Shown: positions 26,358 to 36,079 of the stretch, piece by piece
How the letters are laid out: every line of letters begins with the position of its first letter
Position numbering within the stretch: the stretch's first letter is position 1
Origin: Dactylosporangium siamense
Lineage (GTDB): Bacteria > Actinomycetota > Actinomycetes > Mycobacteriales > Micromonosporaceae
Assembly: GCF_016862795.1 (NCBI RefSeq)
Contig: NZ_BONQ01000178.1
Coordinates: 1-61,347, forward strand
Reading direction: 5' to 3'
Length of the DNA stretch: 61,347 nucleotides
The notes under the pieces: model-generated
Told to the model about the DNA's origin: nothing
Databases searched by the model: none
The model's input: the letters and a program-made list of their open reading frames with translations, nothing else
Translations under genes and position numbers: made by a program

Positions 26358-26957
26358 TCAACCAGTCGTCGCAACACCGGTGTTCTGGAGTGATAGTAGC
26401 TGTTCGTTGAGGGCTTCGGCGGGCGTCTTCCAGCCGAGTGTCTTACGTGGACGGTTGTTGAGGCTGGCGGCGACGGCGTCGAGGTCGTCACGGTTCCAGC
26501 GGGCGAGGTCGGTGCCTTTTGGGAAGTACTGGCGCAGCAGGCCGTTGGTGTTCTCGTTGGTGCCGCGCTGCCATGGGCTGTGCGGGTCGGCGAAGTAGAC
26601 CTGGACGCCGGTGTCGATGCGCAATTGGATGTGCTGGGCGAGTTCATTGCCTCGGTCCCAGGTCAATGTCCGGCGCAGTTGTTTGGGCAGGGTGGTGATG
26701 ATCGCGGCGATCGCGTCGCGGACGGCTGCGGCGCCGTGGCCGGCCAGCGCTGGGCCGTTCTTCACGCGTGACTCGACGCCGTAGCCTTCCGTGAGCCTCG
26801 GCCGGTCGTTCGCTGATCATCACCTCGGGGGTGACCATGCCGTCGCGGCGTTGCCTCGCCCGCGCGCGTGGCACGCGCAGCGCACGGCCGGTGCGCAGGC
26901 ACGCGACCAGCTCACGCTGCAACGCTCCACGCCCTTGAACGAACAGGGCCTGGTAGA
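26358..26957 (-). pseudogene. IS30-family transposase, truncated and frameshifted
   Basis: The C-terminal DDE region is clear (LTWDRGNELAQHIQL, then YFADPHSPWQRGTNENTNGL with catalytic Glu, LNNRPRKTLGWKTPAE). In another frame lies the middle part (IYQALFVQGRGALQRELV, ARQRRDGMVTPEVMISERPA). Sequence between the two, including the first catalytic Asp, is missing. The 5' part is lost exactly at the internal att site: IYQALF codons run into the 20-bp att core at 26958. Confidence 0.8.
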
Positions 26958-26977
26958 TCGAATCCCGCCGTCCCGAC
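26958..26977. repeat. Partial internal att core (20 bp)
   Basis: TCGAATCCCGCCGTCCCGAC, the last 20 bp of the 43-bp att core, sits directly before the second left-arm copy. This marks the former junction of two tandem elements. Confidence 0.8.
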
Positions 26978-27190
26978 AGTGTGAGCTGGGAATATTCAAG
27001 TTCATGATGTACACATTGGACAGTTCTTGTTAGCGCGCGCTAACGGCGTCGCTAACATTAATTTAGTCTAAACTGGGCATAATGCTCTAGCCAGTGCCAG
27101 GTTGGTCCCTTTTGTGGGCGTCGCACTTGACGCAAAATCAAGTGCTGTAAGTGTCGTGGTGCCATCCGTTTAGCGTTCCGTTCGCGGTAG
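26978..27190. repeat. Element left arm, copy 2
   Basis: Homologous to 18940-19152, including the 16-bp palindrome GTTAGCGCGCGCTAAC at 27029-27044 and the GCACTTGA/TCAAGTGC hairpin. Confidence 0.75.
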
Positions 27191-27240
27191 ATGTTCACCG
27201 CCCGCACTGGCCACCAATGCGGCAGGTTAACGTCAGCAGC
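27191..27240 (+). pseudogene. Tyrosine integrase relic 3
   Basis: MFTARTGH followed after a one-base slip by a PMRQVNV-like text corresponds to the MFT.R.GQPLR..NV segment of the other two relics. It is only about 17 codons long and directly follows the second left arm. Confidence 0.55.
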
Positions 27241-28246
27241 CGGCTCGCCGGCGACCGAGGGACGTAGCGGTGACGCCGCGCCCACGCCGCCGCGATGGCG
27301 GTTGAGGCCGCAGCCGCGACGGCCAGGGCAGCCACACGCCAGGCACCGACAGCCCCGACTCGCCACCCGGCGCGGGGAGTCGACCGCCGGTGGAGGTTGG
27401 TGGGGTGCCGCCGCGCGGGGTGTCCAGCGCCAGCGCGACGCCGCCGGCCACCGCGGTCACCGCGGTGTGCAGCGGCACCGGCAGTCGCCGCACCGGGTCC
27501 GGCCCGGCCTGCACCGCACCGCGACGACCAGATCGCCCAGCACCGTCCAGGCCGGGGTCAGCCACAGCAGCCACCCCAGCCCGATCCCGGCCACGGCCGC
27601 CCGCGGCACCGACAGTGGCTGCGCCGCCATCGCTGGCCAGTCCCAGACCACCATCGACTGCGCCATGATCAGCCCGGCCGGCGGCAGCCCCAACGCCCCG
27701 AGCAGCAGCACTGCGGCGAGTACCGAACGGGCCAGGCGACTCCACCACCTCATCGCCGCCCGGCCCCGCCTCCTACCCACCGGGCACTGCTCGGCCCGCC
27801 CTCGTCCGCGTACGGCCCGTCGCGCAACCCGACAGCCGCACCGGCCGGCATAACGCCGCCCCGCGGCCGAAACCACCGCCCCGCCGCCGACGTCCCGGAC
27901 ACTATCGGAATGTGTCGGCTGCAGCAGGCCCGAGCGCAGTGCAGCCGCGCCCGGAGCGCCCACCCGGCCCGCCACGACCAGGCGCACGCCGACCGCGACT
28001 GCGCCGGTCGCCCGCCACGCCCTATCGGCAACCGATTACCGGACGGCAATTCACCCGCCACGAAGCGTAATTGTTGCAGTGATCTGCACCACAAGTGTGG
28101 CGATCCTTGGAGTGTCCGACCTGCACTTGTCGATCTCGCCCCAATTTGACGCAGGGTGATCGATCTTATCGTCATCTATTGCTGGGCTGGGTCGGGGTCA
28201 TACCGTGCGCTTGCATTTCGGCATTTCACGTACACGGGGAGTATCG
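27241..28246 (-). pseudogene. Degraded membrane-protein gene and RHS upstream region
   Basis: On the minus strand, MRWWSRLARSVLAAVLLLGA and GIGLGWLLWLTPAWTVLGDL (27510-27753) predict two membrane helices. A shifted frame continues with VPLHTAVTAVAGGVALALD (27430-27490) and a Pro/Gly-rich part. This looks like the N-terminal membrane region of a larger protein lost by frameshift and truncation. From 27990 to 28246 nothing coding is evident. TTGACG at 28146 could belong to a promoter for the RHS gene, but the -10 is weak. Confidence 0.4.
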
Positions 28247-31200
28247 ATGTCCGCTGCACGCGTATGGCTGCGTCCTGTCCGCTCTGGCCGTTTCGCGGTG
28301 GGCACGGTGGGCACGGTGGTCGCGCTGGTGGCCTCGATCCTGGTGGCGGTTCCGGCGTACGCGGCGCCGCAGTCGGGCGGTGGTAAGGCTGCGGCGGCGC
28401 CGGGCAAGTCGACGCCGGTGTCGAAGGTTGCGGTGAAGGCGCCGGTGAAGTCGGAGTCTGCGGGTGCGGCGGTGAAGGCGTTGCCGCCGGTGGTGTGGCC
28501 GTCGGCGGGTTCGGCGGATGTTGACGGTTCGGGTGTGGGTGTGGCGCCGGGTGGGTTGCCGGTGCGGGTGTTGGCTGGTGGGCTGGCGGACGCTGCGCCG
28601 CGGACCCGGGCGGAGTTGTCGGCGTCGGCGGCGCGCGCGTCGGTGCCGGTGCGGGTGACGGTGGCTGATCAGCGGGCGTCGGCGGCGGCTGGTGTGCGGG
28701 GTGTGTTGTTGCGGGTGTCCCGGGCGGATGGCGGGACCGGCCGCGCCGACGTGGGACTGTCGGTGGGCTACGGCAAGTTCGCCGCCGGCTACGGCGCGGA
28801 CTACGGGTCGCGGCTGCGGCTGGTGTCGCTGCCGGAGTGTGCGCTGAGCACACCGTCGGTGCCGGCCTGCCAGGTGCAGACGCCGATCGCCTCGGCCAAC
28901 GACCCGGTAGCGCAGACCGTCACAGCGCAGCAGGTTTCGGTGGGCAGCGCGGCGGGATCCTCGACGGTGATGGCGTTGACGAGCAGCTCGTCGGGGACGT
29001 CGTCGGCGGCGGACTGGACCGCGACGGACCTGTCCCCGTCCTATTCGTGGGCGTCGGGTAGTGCGGGTGGGGACTTCACGCTCAACTATCCGTTGAAGGT
29101 GCCGGCGTCGCTGGGTGGGCCGCAGCCGGCGGTGTCGTTGGCGTATTCGTCGGGGAGTGTGGATGCGAAGACGGCGGCGAAGACCGGCCAGTCGTCGGTG
29201 GTGGGGGAGGGGTGGGAGCTTTCCGGCGGCGGCTATGTGGAGCGGTCGTACCGCTCGTGCGCTGATGCTGGCGGGTCGACTCCGGATCTGTGCTGGGTCA
29301 ATGCTGCTGCGGTGACGTTGGTGTTCGGTGGCCGGTCGGTGAAGCTGATCCAGGACGGCAACGGGTGGCATGCCAGCAGCGATGACAAGCTGCGCATCGA
29401 GCGGGTGTTCGATACGAGCGCGACGCGCAACAACGCGGTGAACGGGGAGCACTGGAAGGTCACCACCCAGGACGGGACGCAGTACTTCTTCGGCAAGGTG
29501 CACCGCTACGCCGGGGACGTGATCCCGGGTGACACCGGCAATGTGGGGACCGCGTCGGTGCTGACCGAGCCGGTGTTGAACAGTGAGGGCACCGTCGACT
29601 GGGGCGCTAAGACGGCGATCGGCTGGGGTTGGGATTTGGTGCCGGACGCGGCGTTCAAGTTGGCGGATCTGGACGGTGACGGCCGTGCGGAGCTGATCAG
29701 CAAGGAGGACGGGACGCTGTACGGGGTCCGCAACTGCGGCTACTACGGTGACGGCACCGTCTGCTGGGGGGCCAGGGTAGCCATCCGCCCGGGTATGGGT
29801 GCGGTTGCCGACGCGGCGTTCAAGTTCGGGGATCTGGACGGCGACCACCGCGCGGACCTGGTCACCAAGGAGAACGGCACCCTGTACGGGGTCCGTAACT
29901 GCGGCTACAACAGCGACGGCACCGTCTGCTGGGGTGCCAAGACCGCGATCGGCTGGGGTTGGGGGGCGGTGCCGAACGCGGCGTTCAAGCTGGCGGATTT
30001 GGACGGTGACGGCCGCGCGGAGCTGATCAGCAAGGAGGACGGCACGCTGTACGGGGTCCACAACTGCGGCTACTACGGTGACGGCACCGTCTGCTGGGGT
30101 GCCAGGACAGCCATTGGCTGGGGTTGGGATTTGGTTCCGGACGCGGCGTTCAATGTGGCGGATTTGGACGGTGACGGCCGCGCGGAGCTGCTCAGCAAGG
30201 AGGACGGCACGCTGTACCGGTACCACAACTGCGGCTACTACGGTGACGGCACCGTCTGCTGGAGCGACCGGGCGGCCATCAGCTGGGGCTGGGGTGCGGT
30301 TGCCGACGCTGCGGTGCAGTACGCGGATCTGAACGGCGACCACCGCGCGGACCTGGTCAGCAAGGAGACCGGAACGCTGTACGGGTTCGGCAACAACGGA
30401 TACAGCTTCGGGCAGGCGTGGCGGTGGAACCTCGACTATGTCGTGGACCCGCGCGGCAACTCGATGACCTACTTCTACGACAAGCTGTCCGGCAAGTACG
30501 GGCCGGCCGGGCTTTCGTATGACCTGTCGGCGACGGTGCGGCGGGTGGAGTACGGCACCCGTGCTGGTTCGGAGGCCGCCGGGACGGCGCCGATGCGGGT
30601 CACGTTCGGCTACAGCGAGCGGTGCTGGGCACCCAATTCCTGTGTGTGGCCTCCTGTCGCGGGCAGCAACGGTGGGTATGCCGATACCCCGACCGATCTG
30701 TACTGCGCTGTGAGTGTGAGTACGTGCCCGAACGTGTCGACGCCGATGCATTTCACCCGGTACCGGCTGACGGGGGTGACGACCCAGGTGTCCACCGGGT
30801 CCGGATACCGCAGCGTGGACCGGTGGGACCTTGCCCAGACGTTGCTCACCTCCGGCGACGTCATCTCCCCGGCGGGGGATGACACGGCGCCGAACCTGTG
30901 GCTGTCCGGGCTGACCCACACCGGTTACGCCGCTGACGGGGTGACGACCCAGGCGGAGCCGCAGGTGACGTTCGGCGGTGAGCGACTGGCCAACCGTACC
31001 GACTGGGGGAACAGCCTCGGTATGGCGCCGTTCAACCACTGGCGGGTCAACCAGGTCAACAACGGTGTCGGTGGGCAGACCCTCATCGACTACGACGACC
31101 CGGACTGCGTCAACGGCGCGCCGAAGATGAACGCGGACAGCAACCCGTCACGCTGTTTCCCGATGTTCTACAAGGGACCGGCGTCCGAGCCAGGCTTCGG

Positions 31201-34200
31201 GTACTTCAACAAGTACGTGGTGAAGTCAGTGACCGAGTATGACCTGACCGGCGAGTCGCCGAACGAGGTCACCTCCTACGCCTACTCCACCGACGGGTCC
31301 AGCGACACCGCGTTGTGGGCGCACGACGACGTCGACATCGCCAAGGTCTCGGAGACGTCGTGGGCGGACTGGCGCGGCTACCCGACCGTGACCACCACCC
31401 ACGGCGCCGTCGCCGGGCAGCAGACGGTGACCAAGACGACGTATCACCGGGGCCTGTCCGGGGACGCGAAGAGTTCCGGTGACGGCACCCAGGTCCTGTA
31501 CGACCAGCGGTCTGCGTTCATCCTGGAGCCGTTGCAGCCGGCGTCGGCGATCCCAGTCGCGCTTGCCGGCGGCAGCAACGCCAACGCGCTGTGTCTGGAC
31601 ATCGCGAACGCGGGTACGGCCAACGGCGCGCCGATCCAGTCATATCCGTGTAATGGTGCCTGGAATCAGGTGTGGCAGCGGCAGATCGACGGCAGCAACG
31701 CGTTGAAGAACCCGCAGTCCGGTAAGTGCCTGGACATCACCGGTGCTGGTACCGCGAATGGTACGCATGTGCAGTTGTGGCAGTGCACCGGTGCGGCGAA
31801 CCAGGCGTGGCTGCGTCAGCCCGACGGCAGCTTGAAGAACCCGGCATCGGGTCGCTGCCTGAACATCAACAACTACTCGACGCTGCCGAACGGGTCGGTG
31901 GATATCTACGACTGTCATGGGTATTCGAACCAGTTGTGGATGCCGACGAACACCGGTGCGTTGCAGAACGTGCAAGGCAACCGCTGCGCCGACCTGGCCG
32001 GCGGCGGCTCCGTGAACGGCACGGCGATCGTGAACCGAGGCTGCACCGCCAACGACAACGTGGACAGCCAGGTATGGCAGCTGGAAGCCAACGGCACGGT
32101 GCGCAACCCGACGTCGGGCCGGTGCCTCACCATCAACGCCAGCGGCACCGCGAACGGCACCGGCACCTACCTGTGGGACTGCACCGCCGCACCGAAACAG
32201 ATCTGGCAGGCACAGACCGACGGCAGTCTGAAGAACCCGTCCACCAACCGGTGCTTGGACTCCGGCGGCGCCGCCGGACCCAACAGCATCGTGTCCATCT
32301 GGGACTGCAACGGCAACCTCAGCCAGCAATGGGTCGGCCGCACCCCCGACAAAGCCGCCCTCAACGGCAACGCCCGCACCGAGTTCACCATGGACAACGG
32401 CACCATCACCGGCTACACCGTGCACAACTACACGATCACCCAGACCGGCTCCCGCCAGGCGTACACCACCAGCGGAGCGTTCATCCGGTCCTTCCTGACC
32501 CGGGAGACCCGCACCGACGAGGGCATCTCCATCGCGGCGACCTCGTCGTGGCGCTGGACGCGGAAGGAAACCACGTACGACAACGACTACGGCCTGCCGG
32601 TCACCGGGCATGACTACGGCGACACCGCTACGGTCTCCGACGACACGTGCTCCCAGATCGACTACGCCCGCAACGTGACACCGAGCGTGTACATGGTCGC
32701 GTACCAGTCGCAGACGGTCACCACCGACTGCGTCTCCAGTCCGACCGACGCCCACTTCCTGGCCGGAACCCAGACGTTGTACGACGGCAGCAGCACGCTC
32801 GGCGCCGCGCCGACCTTCGGCCTGCCGAGCCAGGTCAACGCCCTGACGTCGGTGACCGGCACGACGAAGACCTGGACGAAGCAGAGCCGGACGACCTATG
32901 ACCCGTACGGCCGCATCCAGGACACGTTCGACGCCCTGGAACGCAAGATGATGGCCCGGTACACGCCCAGCAGCGGCGGTCCGGTCACCGCGACGACGGT
33001 GACGAACGCCTTGTCACAGTCGACGGTGACGACCGTGGAGCCCGGGCACGGTGTGCCGACGTCGGTCCTCGACGCCAACAACCAGACCGCGACCGCGCTG
33101 CCCGACGCGCTCGGCCGGCTGACGAAGGTGTGGCAGGCGGGCCGCGCGACCAACCTGACGCCGGACTACGAGTACACCTACAGCACGAGCAACACCCAGC
33201 CGAACGTCATCACGACGAAGAAGCTCGGCCCGAACGGCAACCAGATCATCAGTACGGCACTGCTGGACGGGCAGCTGCGCCAGCGGCAGACCCAGTCACC
33301 GGCCGCGACGGCCGTCGGCGGCCGGATCGTGGCCGACATCGCCTACGACGCCCGCGGCCTCAAACGGCAGGAGACGACGTTCTACAACTCGGGCACCACA
33401 CCCGGCTCGGCGCTGGCCGCCTTCAGCAACACCGCCGTGCAGCAGCAGACCCGCCTGACCTACGACGCGCTCGAGCGGGTCACGGTGTCCGCGCGGTACG
33501 CTGCGGACGTGCTCAAGTGGCAGACGACGACCACCTACGACGGCAACAGCGTCACGGTCGTCCCGCCGGCCGGCGGCATCCCGACGCGGCAGACACTGGA
33601 CGCGAGCGGCCAGGTCACGCAGCTGCGGCAGTACACCGCCGGCTCGCTGAGCGGGGCGTCGCAGGACACGGCCTACGAGTACGACCGGCTCGGCCGGCGC
33701 ACGAAGACCACCGACCCGGCCGGCAACGTCTGGACGACCACGTACGACCGGCTCGGCCGCACGACCGCCGCGACGGACCCGGACGCCGGCAGCACGTCCT
33801 ACGGATACGACCTGGTCGGCAACCAGACGAGCAGCACCGACGGGCGCACCATCACGCTCGCCTACACCTACGACGACCTCAACCGCCGCACGGCGGTGTA
33901 CGACGGCATCACCAGCGGCTTCATGCGGGCGGCCTGGACGTACGACACGGTCTACCCCGGCGCGCTGGCCAGCTACTCGCGGTACACCAGCGGCGGCCTG
34001 ACGTTCAGCACCACGGTCGACAGCTACGACGCGCAGGGCCGGACGCTGAGCGTCACGAACTCGCTGCCGTTGTCCTCGACGCTGCCGACGGGCTCCTACA
34101 CGACGTCGAAGACGTACAACGCTGACGGTTCGCTGGCCACCCAGACGTTCCCGAACGCCGGCAATCTGGCGCAGGAGGTGGTGACGTACACGTACGACAC

Positions 34201-36079
34201 CACTGGCCGTGCGCTCAGCGTGACCGGCCTGACCACGTACGTCGCGGACACCAGCTACTACGGGTTCGGGGCGGTCTACCAGCAGGTCCTCGGCGCCGGC
34301 ACCAAGCAGGTCCGGCGCACCTCGACCATCGAGGAGGCGACCGGCCGGCAGACCGCCAGCCAGGTCGAGACGCGCAACCAGACCAACACCAACCTCTGGG
34401 ACGTGCAGCTCAACGACGCGTACGGCTTCGACGACGCTGGCAACGTCACCTCGATCAAGGAGACCGGCGCCGCCGGTACGCTGGTGGCCAACCAGTGCTT
34501 CAAGTACGACGGGCTGCGTCAGCTGACCGAGGCCTGGACGACCACCGCCGCCGCCTGCCAGGCGACCCCCACCCAGGGAATCGTCGCCGGCACCGACGCC
34601 TACTGGAGCAGCTACTCCTACCAGCTGAACAACGGCAACCGCACCGGCGAGACGAAGCACGCCTCGGGCGGCAACACCATCCGCACGTACACCTATCCGA
34701 CGTCGGGTCCCAGCAGCGTCCGGCCGCACACCATCAGCCAGGTCGCCGTCACCGGCGCTGCGACGGGCACGGACAGCTACAGCTACGACAACGGCGGCAA
34801 CCTCACCGGCCGCAGCGTCACCGGCCAGCCGTCGCAGGTGCTGTCCTGGGACAACGAGGGCCACCTGTCCTCGGTGGTTGACTCGGCCGGCACCACGAGC
34901 TACGTCTACGACGCCGACGGCAACCGGCTGGGTGCCACCGACCCGCAGGGCGGCACGGTCTACCTGCCCGGCTTCGACCTGCGCCTGCAGGGCGGGACCG
35001 TCACCGCCACCCGGTATTACAGCGACGTGGCCAGCCGCACGCCGGCCGGGCTGACCTGGCTGGCCGGCGACCACCACGGCTCCGCGAAGCTCACGGTCAA
35101 CGCCACCACGCTCGCCGTCACCCACCGGCGGCTGGACCCGTTCGGCAACCCGCGGGGTGCCGCGGTGACCTGGCCCAACCCGCGCGGCTTCGTCAACGGC
35201 ATCGTCGACGCCTCCACCGGCCTGACCCATCTCGGCGCCCGCGAGTATGAGCCCACCACCGGCCGGTTCATCAGCCGGGACCCGCTCACCAGCCACGACG
35301 ACCCGCAGGAACTCGGCGGCTACGCCTACGCCGGCAGCAACCCCACCACGTTCTCCGACCCCACCGGCCTGTGCAGGATCTGCGACACGGTCCGCAACGC
35401 GACCTCGAACGCGCCGAAGAAGGACATCAAGAAGATCAGCAAGTCCCTCCACGACAACGTGTGCAAGATCTGCAACGCGGCCAAGAAGGCCACACCGAGC
35501 GTCGTGGGCAAGATCAAGGCCGCCCTGGTCTACGAGAAGCCCGTCGGGATCGCCGCGGGACTCTCGCACAGGCCGATGTCGTCGGCCGAGCTCAAGACGT
35601 GCAAGAAGGACTGCTCGTTTGACGGGCCGAGCGGAACGGCGCTCGGGCCGTACCAGGCGGCCTGGTGCGCGTTCAACACGTCACCCGACTGTATCGACGG
35701 GATGCAGTCTGCCTTTGAGATCAAGGCCCTGGCTTACAAGATAGCCAAAGACAGGGGCTGGGATGCCGGGCAACTCAACGCCTTCCGCCATGGCCTGTGG
35801 ATGGCCCTGCTGACGGGGTACTTCGGGTTCTCGGTCGACCAGGCGATGCACCTGGGAGCGGCGCACGAGTTGGACACCGACATCGACGGCATGGAGTGGG
35901 GGACTTACGATTCAGCCGTCGACATGCACAACAATCAGGTCGGAGCGCAACTCGGTGCGGACATGCGGGCGACCATGGGCGAGCAGTGGGCGAGGGACAA
36001 CCGCTACGCCTTCTACGAGACGGTCGCATGGATGGTTCAGACGAGGCTGGATGACTTCAACTACACCGGCCATGAATAG
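28247..36079 (+). CDS. Secreted RHS-repeat polymorphic toxin with DUF6973-like C-terminus
   Basis: 2,610 residues from ATG 28247 (GGGGAG site five bases upstream). A signal peptide ends at about residue 42 (VASILVAVPAYA-AP). Residues 260-440 resemble the SpvB/insecticidal-toxin start (GGDFTLNYPLKVP, VSLAYSSGSVDAKTA). Residues 460-735 hold five FG-GAP-like repeats (ADLDGDGRAEL) of exactly 55 residues. Residues 1100-1365 are ricin-type lectin repeats with many QxW motifs. RHS/YD repeats run about 1545-2375 and end in the hallmark GAREYEPTTGRFISRDPL and DPTGL. The variable tail (2376-2610) contains NAFRHGLW (His2515), AHE (2540-2541) and DMHNN (2559-2563), the pattern of DUF6973-type toxin domains. 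The stop overlaps the lipoprotein gene by 8 bp. Confidence 0.92.
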   Translation: MSAARVWLRPVRSGRFAVGTVGTVVALVASILVAVPAYAAPQSGGGKAAAAPGKSTPVSKVAVKAPVKSESAGAAVKALPPVVWPSAGSADVDGSGVGVAPGGLPVRVLAGGLADAAPRTRAELSASAARASVPVRVTVADQRASAAAGVRGVLLRVSRADGGTGRADVGLSVGYGKFAAGYGADYGSRLRLVSLPECALSTPSVPACQVQTPIASANDPVAQTVTAQQVSVGSAAGSSTVMALTSSSSGTSSAADWTATDLSPSYSWASGSAGGDFTLNYPLKVPASLGGPQPAVSLAYSSGSVDAKTAAKTGQSSVVGEGWELSGGGYVERSYRSCADAGGSTPDLCWVNAAAVTLVFGGRSVKLIQDGNGWHASSDDKLRIERVFDTSATRNNAVNGEHWKVTTQDGTQYFFGKVHRYAGDVIPGDTGNVGTASVLTEPVLNSEGTVDWGAKTAIGWGWDLVPDAAFKLADLDGDGRAELISKEDGTLYGVRNCGYYGDGTVCWGARVAIRPGMGAVADAAFKFGDLDGDHRADLVTKENGTLYGVRNCGYNSDGTVCWGAKTAIGWGWGAVPNAAFKLADLDGDGRAELISKEDGTLYGVHNCGYYGDGTVCWGARTAIGWGWDLVPDAAFNVADLDGDGRAELLSKEDGTLYRYHNCGYYGDGTVCWSDRAAISWGWGAVADAAVQYADLNGDHRADLVSKETGTLYGFGNNGYSFGQAWRWNLDYVVDPRGNSMTYFYDKLSGKYGPAGLSYDLSATVRRVEYGTRAGSEAAGTAPMRVTFGYSERCWAPNSCVWPPVAGSNGGYADTPTDLYCAVSVSTCPNVSTPMHFTRYRLTGVTTQVSTGSGYRSVDRWDLAQTLLTSGDVISPAGDDTAPNLWLSGLTHTGYAADGVTTQAEPQVTFGGERLANRTDWGNSLGMAPFNHWRVNQVNNGVGGQTLIDYDDPDCVNGAPKMNADSNPSRCFPMFYKGPASEPGFGYFNKYVVKSVTEYDLTGESPNEVTSYAYSTDGSSDTALWAHDDVDIAKVSETSWADWRGYPTVTTTHGAVAGQQTVTKTTYHRGLSGDAKSSGDGTQVLYDQRSAFILEPLQPASAIPVALAGGSNANALCLDIANAGTANGAPIQSYPCNGAWNQVWQRQIDGSNALKNPQSGKCLDITGAGTANGTHVQLWQCTGAANQAWLRQPDGSLKNPASGRCLNINNYSTLPNGSVDIYDCHGYSNQLWMPTNTGALQNVQGNRCADLAGGGSVNGTAIVNRGCTANDNVDSQVWQLEANGTVRNPTSGRCLTINASGTANGTGTYLWDCTAAPKQIWQAQTDGSLKNPSTNRCLDSGGAAGPNSIVSIWDCNGNLSQQWVGRTPDKAALNGNARTEFTMDNGTITGYTVHNYTITQTGSRQAYTTSGAFIRSFLTRETRTDEGISIAATSSWRWTRKETTYDNDYGLPVTGHDYGDTATVSDDTCSQIDYARNVTPSVYMVAYQSQTVTTDCVSSPTDAHFLAGTQTLYDGSSTLGAAPTFGLPSQVNALTSVTGTTKTWTKQSRTTYDPYGRIQDTFDALERKMMARYTPSSGGPVTATTVTNALSQSTVTTVEPGHGVPTSVLDANNQTATALPDALGRLTKVWQAGRATNLTPDYEYTYSTSNTQPNVITTKKLGPNGNQIISTALLDGQLRQRQTQSPAATAVGGRIVADIAYDARGLKRQETTFYNSGTTPGSALAAFSNTAVQQQTRLTYDALERVTVSARYAADVLKWQTTTTYDGNSVTVVPPAGGIPTRQTLDASGQVTQLRQYTAGSLSGASQDTAYEYDRLGRRTKTTDPAGNVWTTTYDRLGRTTAATDPDAGSTSYGYDLVGNQTSSTDGRTITLAYTYDDLNRRTAVYDGITSGFMRAAWTYDTVYPGALASYSRYTSGGLTFSTTVDSYDAQGRTLSVTNSLPLSSTLPTGSYTTSKTYNADGSLATQTFPNAGNLAQEVVTYTYDTTGRALSVTGLTTYVADTSYYGFGAVYQQVLGAGTKQVRRTSTIEEATGRQTASQVETRNQTNTNLWDVQLNDAYGFDDAGNVTSIKETGAAGTLVANQCFKYDGLRQLTEAWTTTAAACQATPTQGIVAGTDAYWSSYSYQLNNGNRTGETKHASGGNTIRTYTYPTSGPSSVRPHTISQVAVTGAATGTDSYSYDNGGNLTGRSVTGQPSQVLSWDNEGHLSSVVDSAGTTSYVYDADGNRLGATDPQGGTVYLPGFDLRLQGGTVTATRYYSDVASRTPAGLTWLAGDHHGSAKLTVNATTLAVTHRRLDPFGNPRGAAVTWPNPRGFVNGIVDASTGLTHLGAREYEPTTGRFISRDPLTSHDDPQELGGYAYAGSNPTTFSDPTGLCRICDTVRNATSNAPKKDIKKISKSLHDNVCKICNAAKKATPSVVGKIKAALVYEKPVGIAAGLSHRPMSSAELKTCKKDCSFDGPSGTALGPYQAAWCAFNTSPDCIDGMQSAFEIKALAYKIAKDRGWDAGQLNAFRHGLWMALLTGYFGFSVDQAMHLGAAHELDTDIDGMEWGTYDSAVDMHNNQVGAQLGADMRATMGEQWARDNRYAFYETVAWMVQTRLDDFNYTGHE
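29645..30469 (+). repeat. Five tandem 165-bp repeats in the RHS gene
   Basis: Equivalent positions fall at 29645, 29810, 29975, 30140 and 30305, an exact 165-bp period. Each unit encodes an FG-GAP/VCBS-like blade with ADLDGDGRAEL or a variant, an LYG strand and a CGYYGDGTVCW segment with two Cys. Units are highly alike, so duplication is recent or homogenised by recombination. The fifth is the most diverged. Confidence 0.9.

Noticed and set aside
29645-30469. CRISPR-like array
   Set aside because: The regular 165-bp repeats have no unique spacers and encode protein blades in frame.
28226-31039. 937-codon minus-strand frame opposite the RHS gene
   Set aside because: Arg/His/Val-rich antisense of a clear secreted RHS protein; no domain visible.
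33296-35569. 757-codon minus-strand frame opposite the RHS repeats
   Set aside because: Antisense shadow of YD repeats, low-complexity Gly/Arg/Val text.
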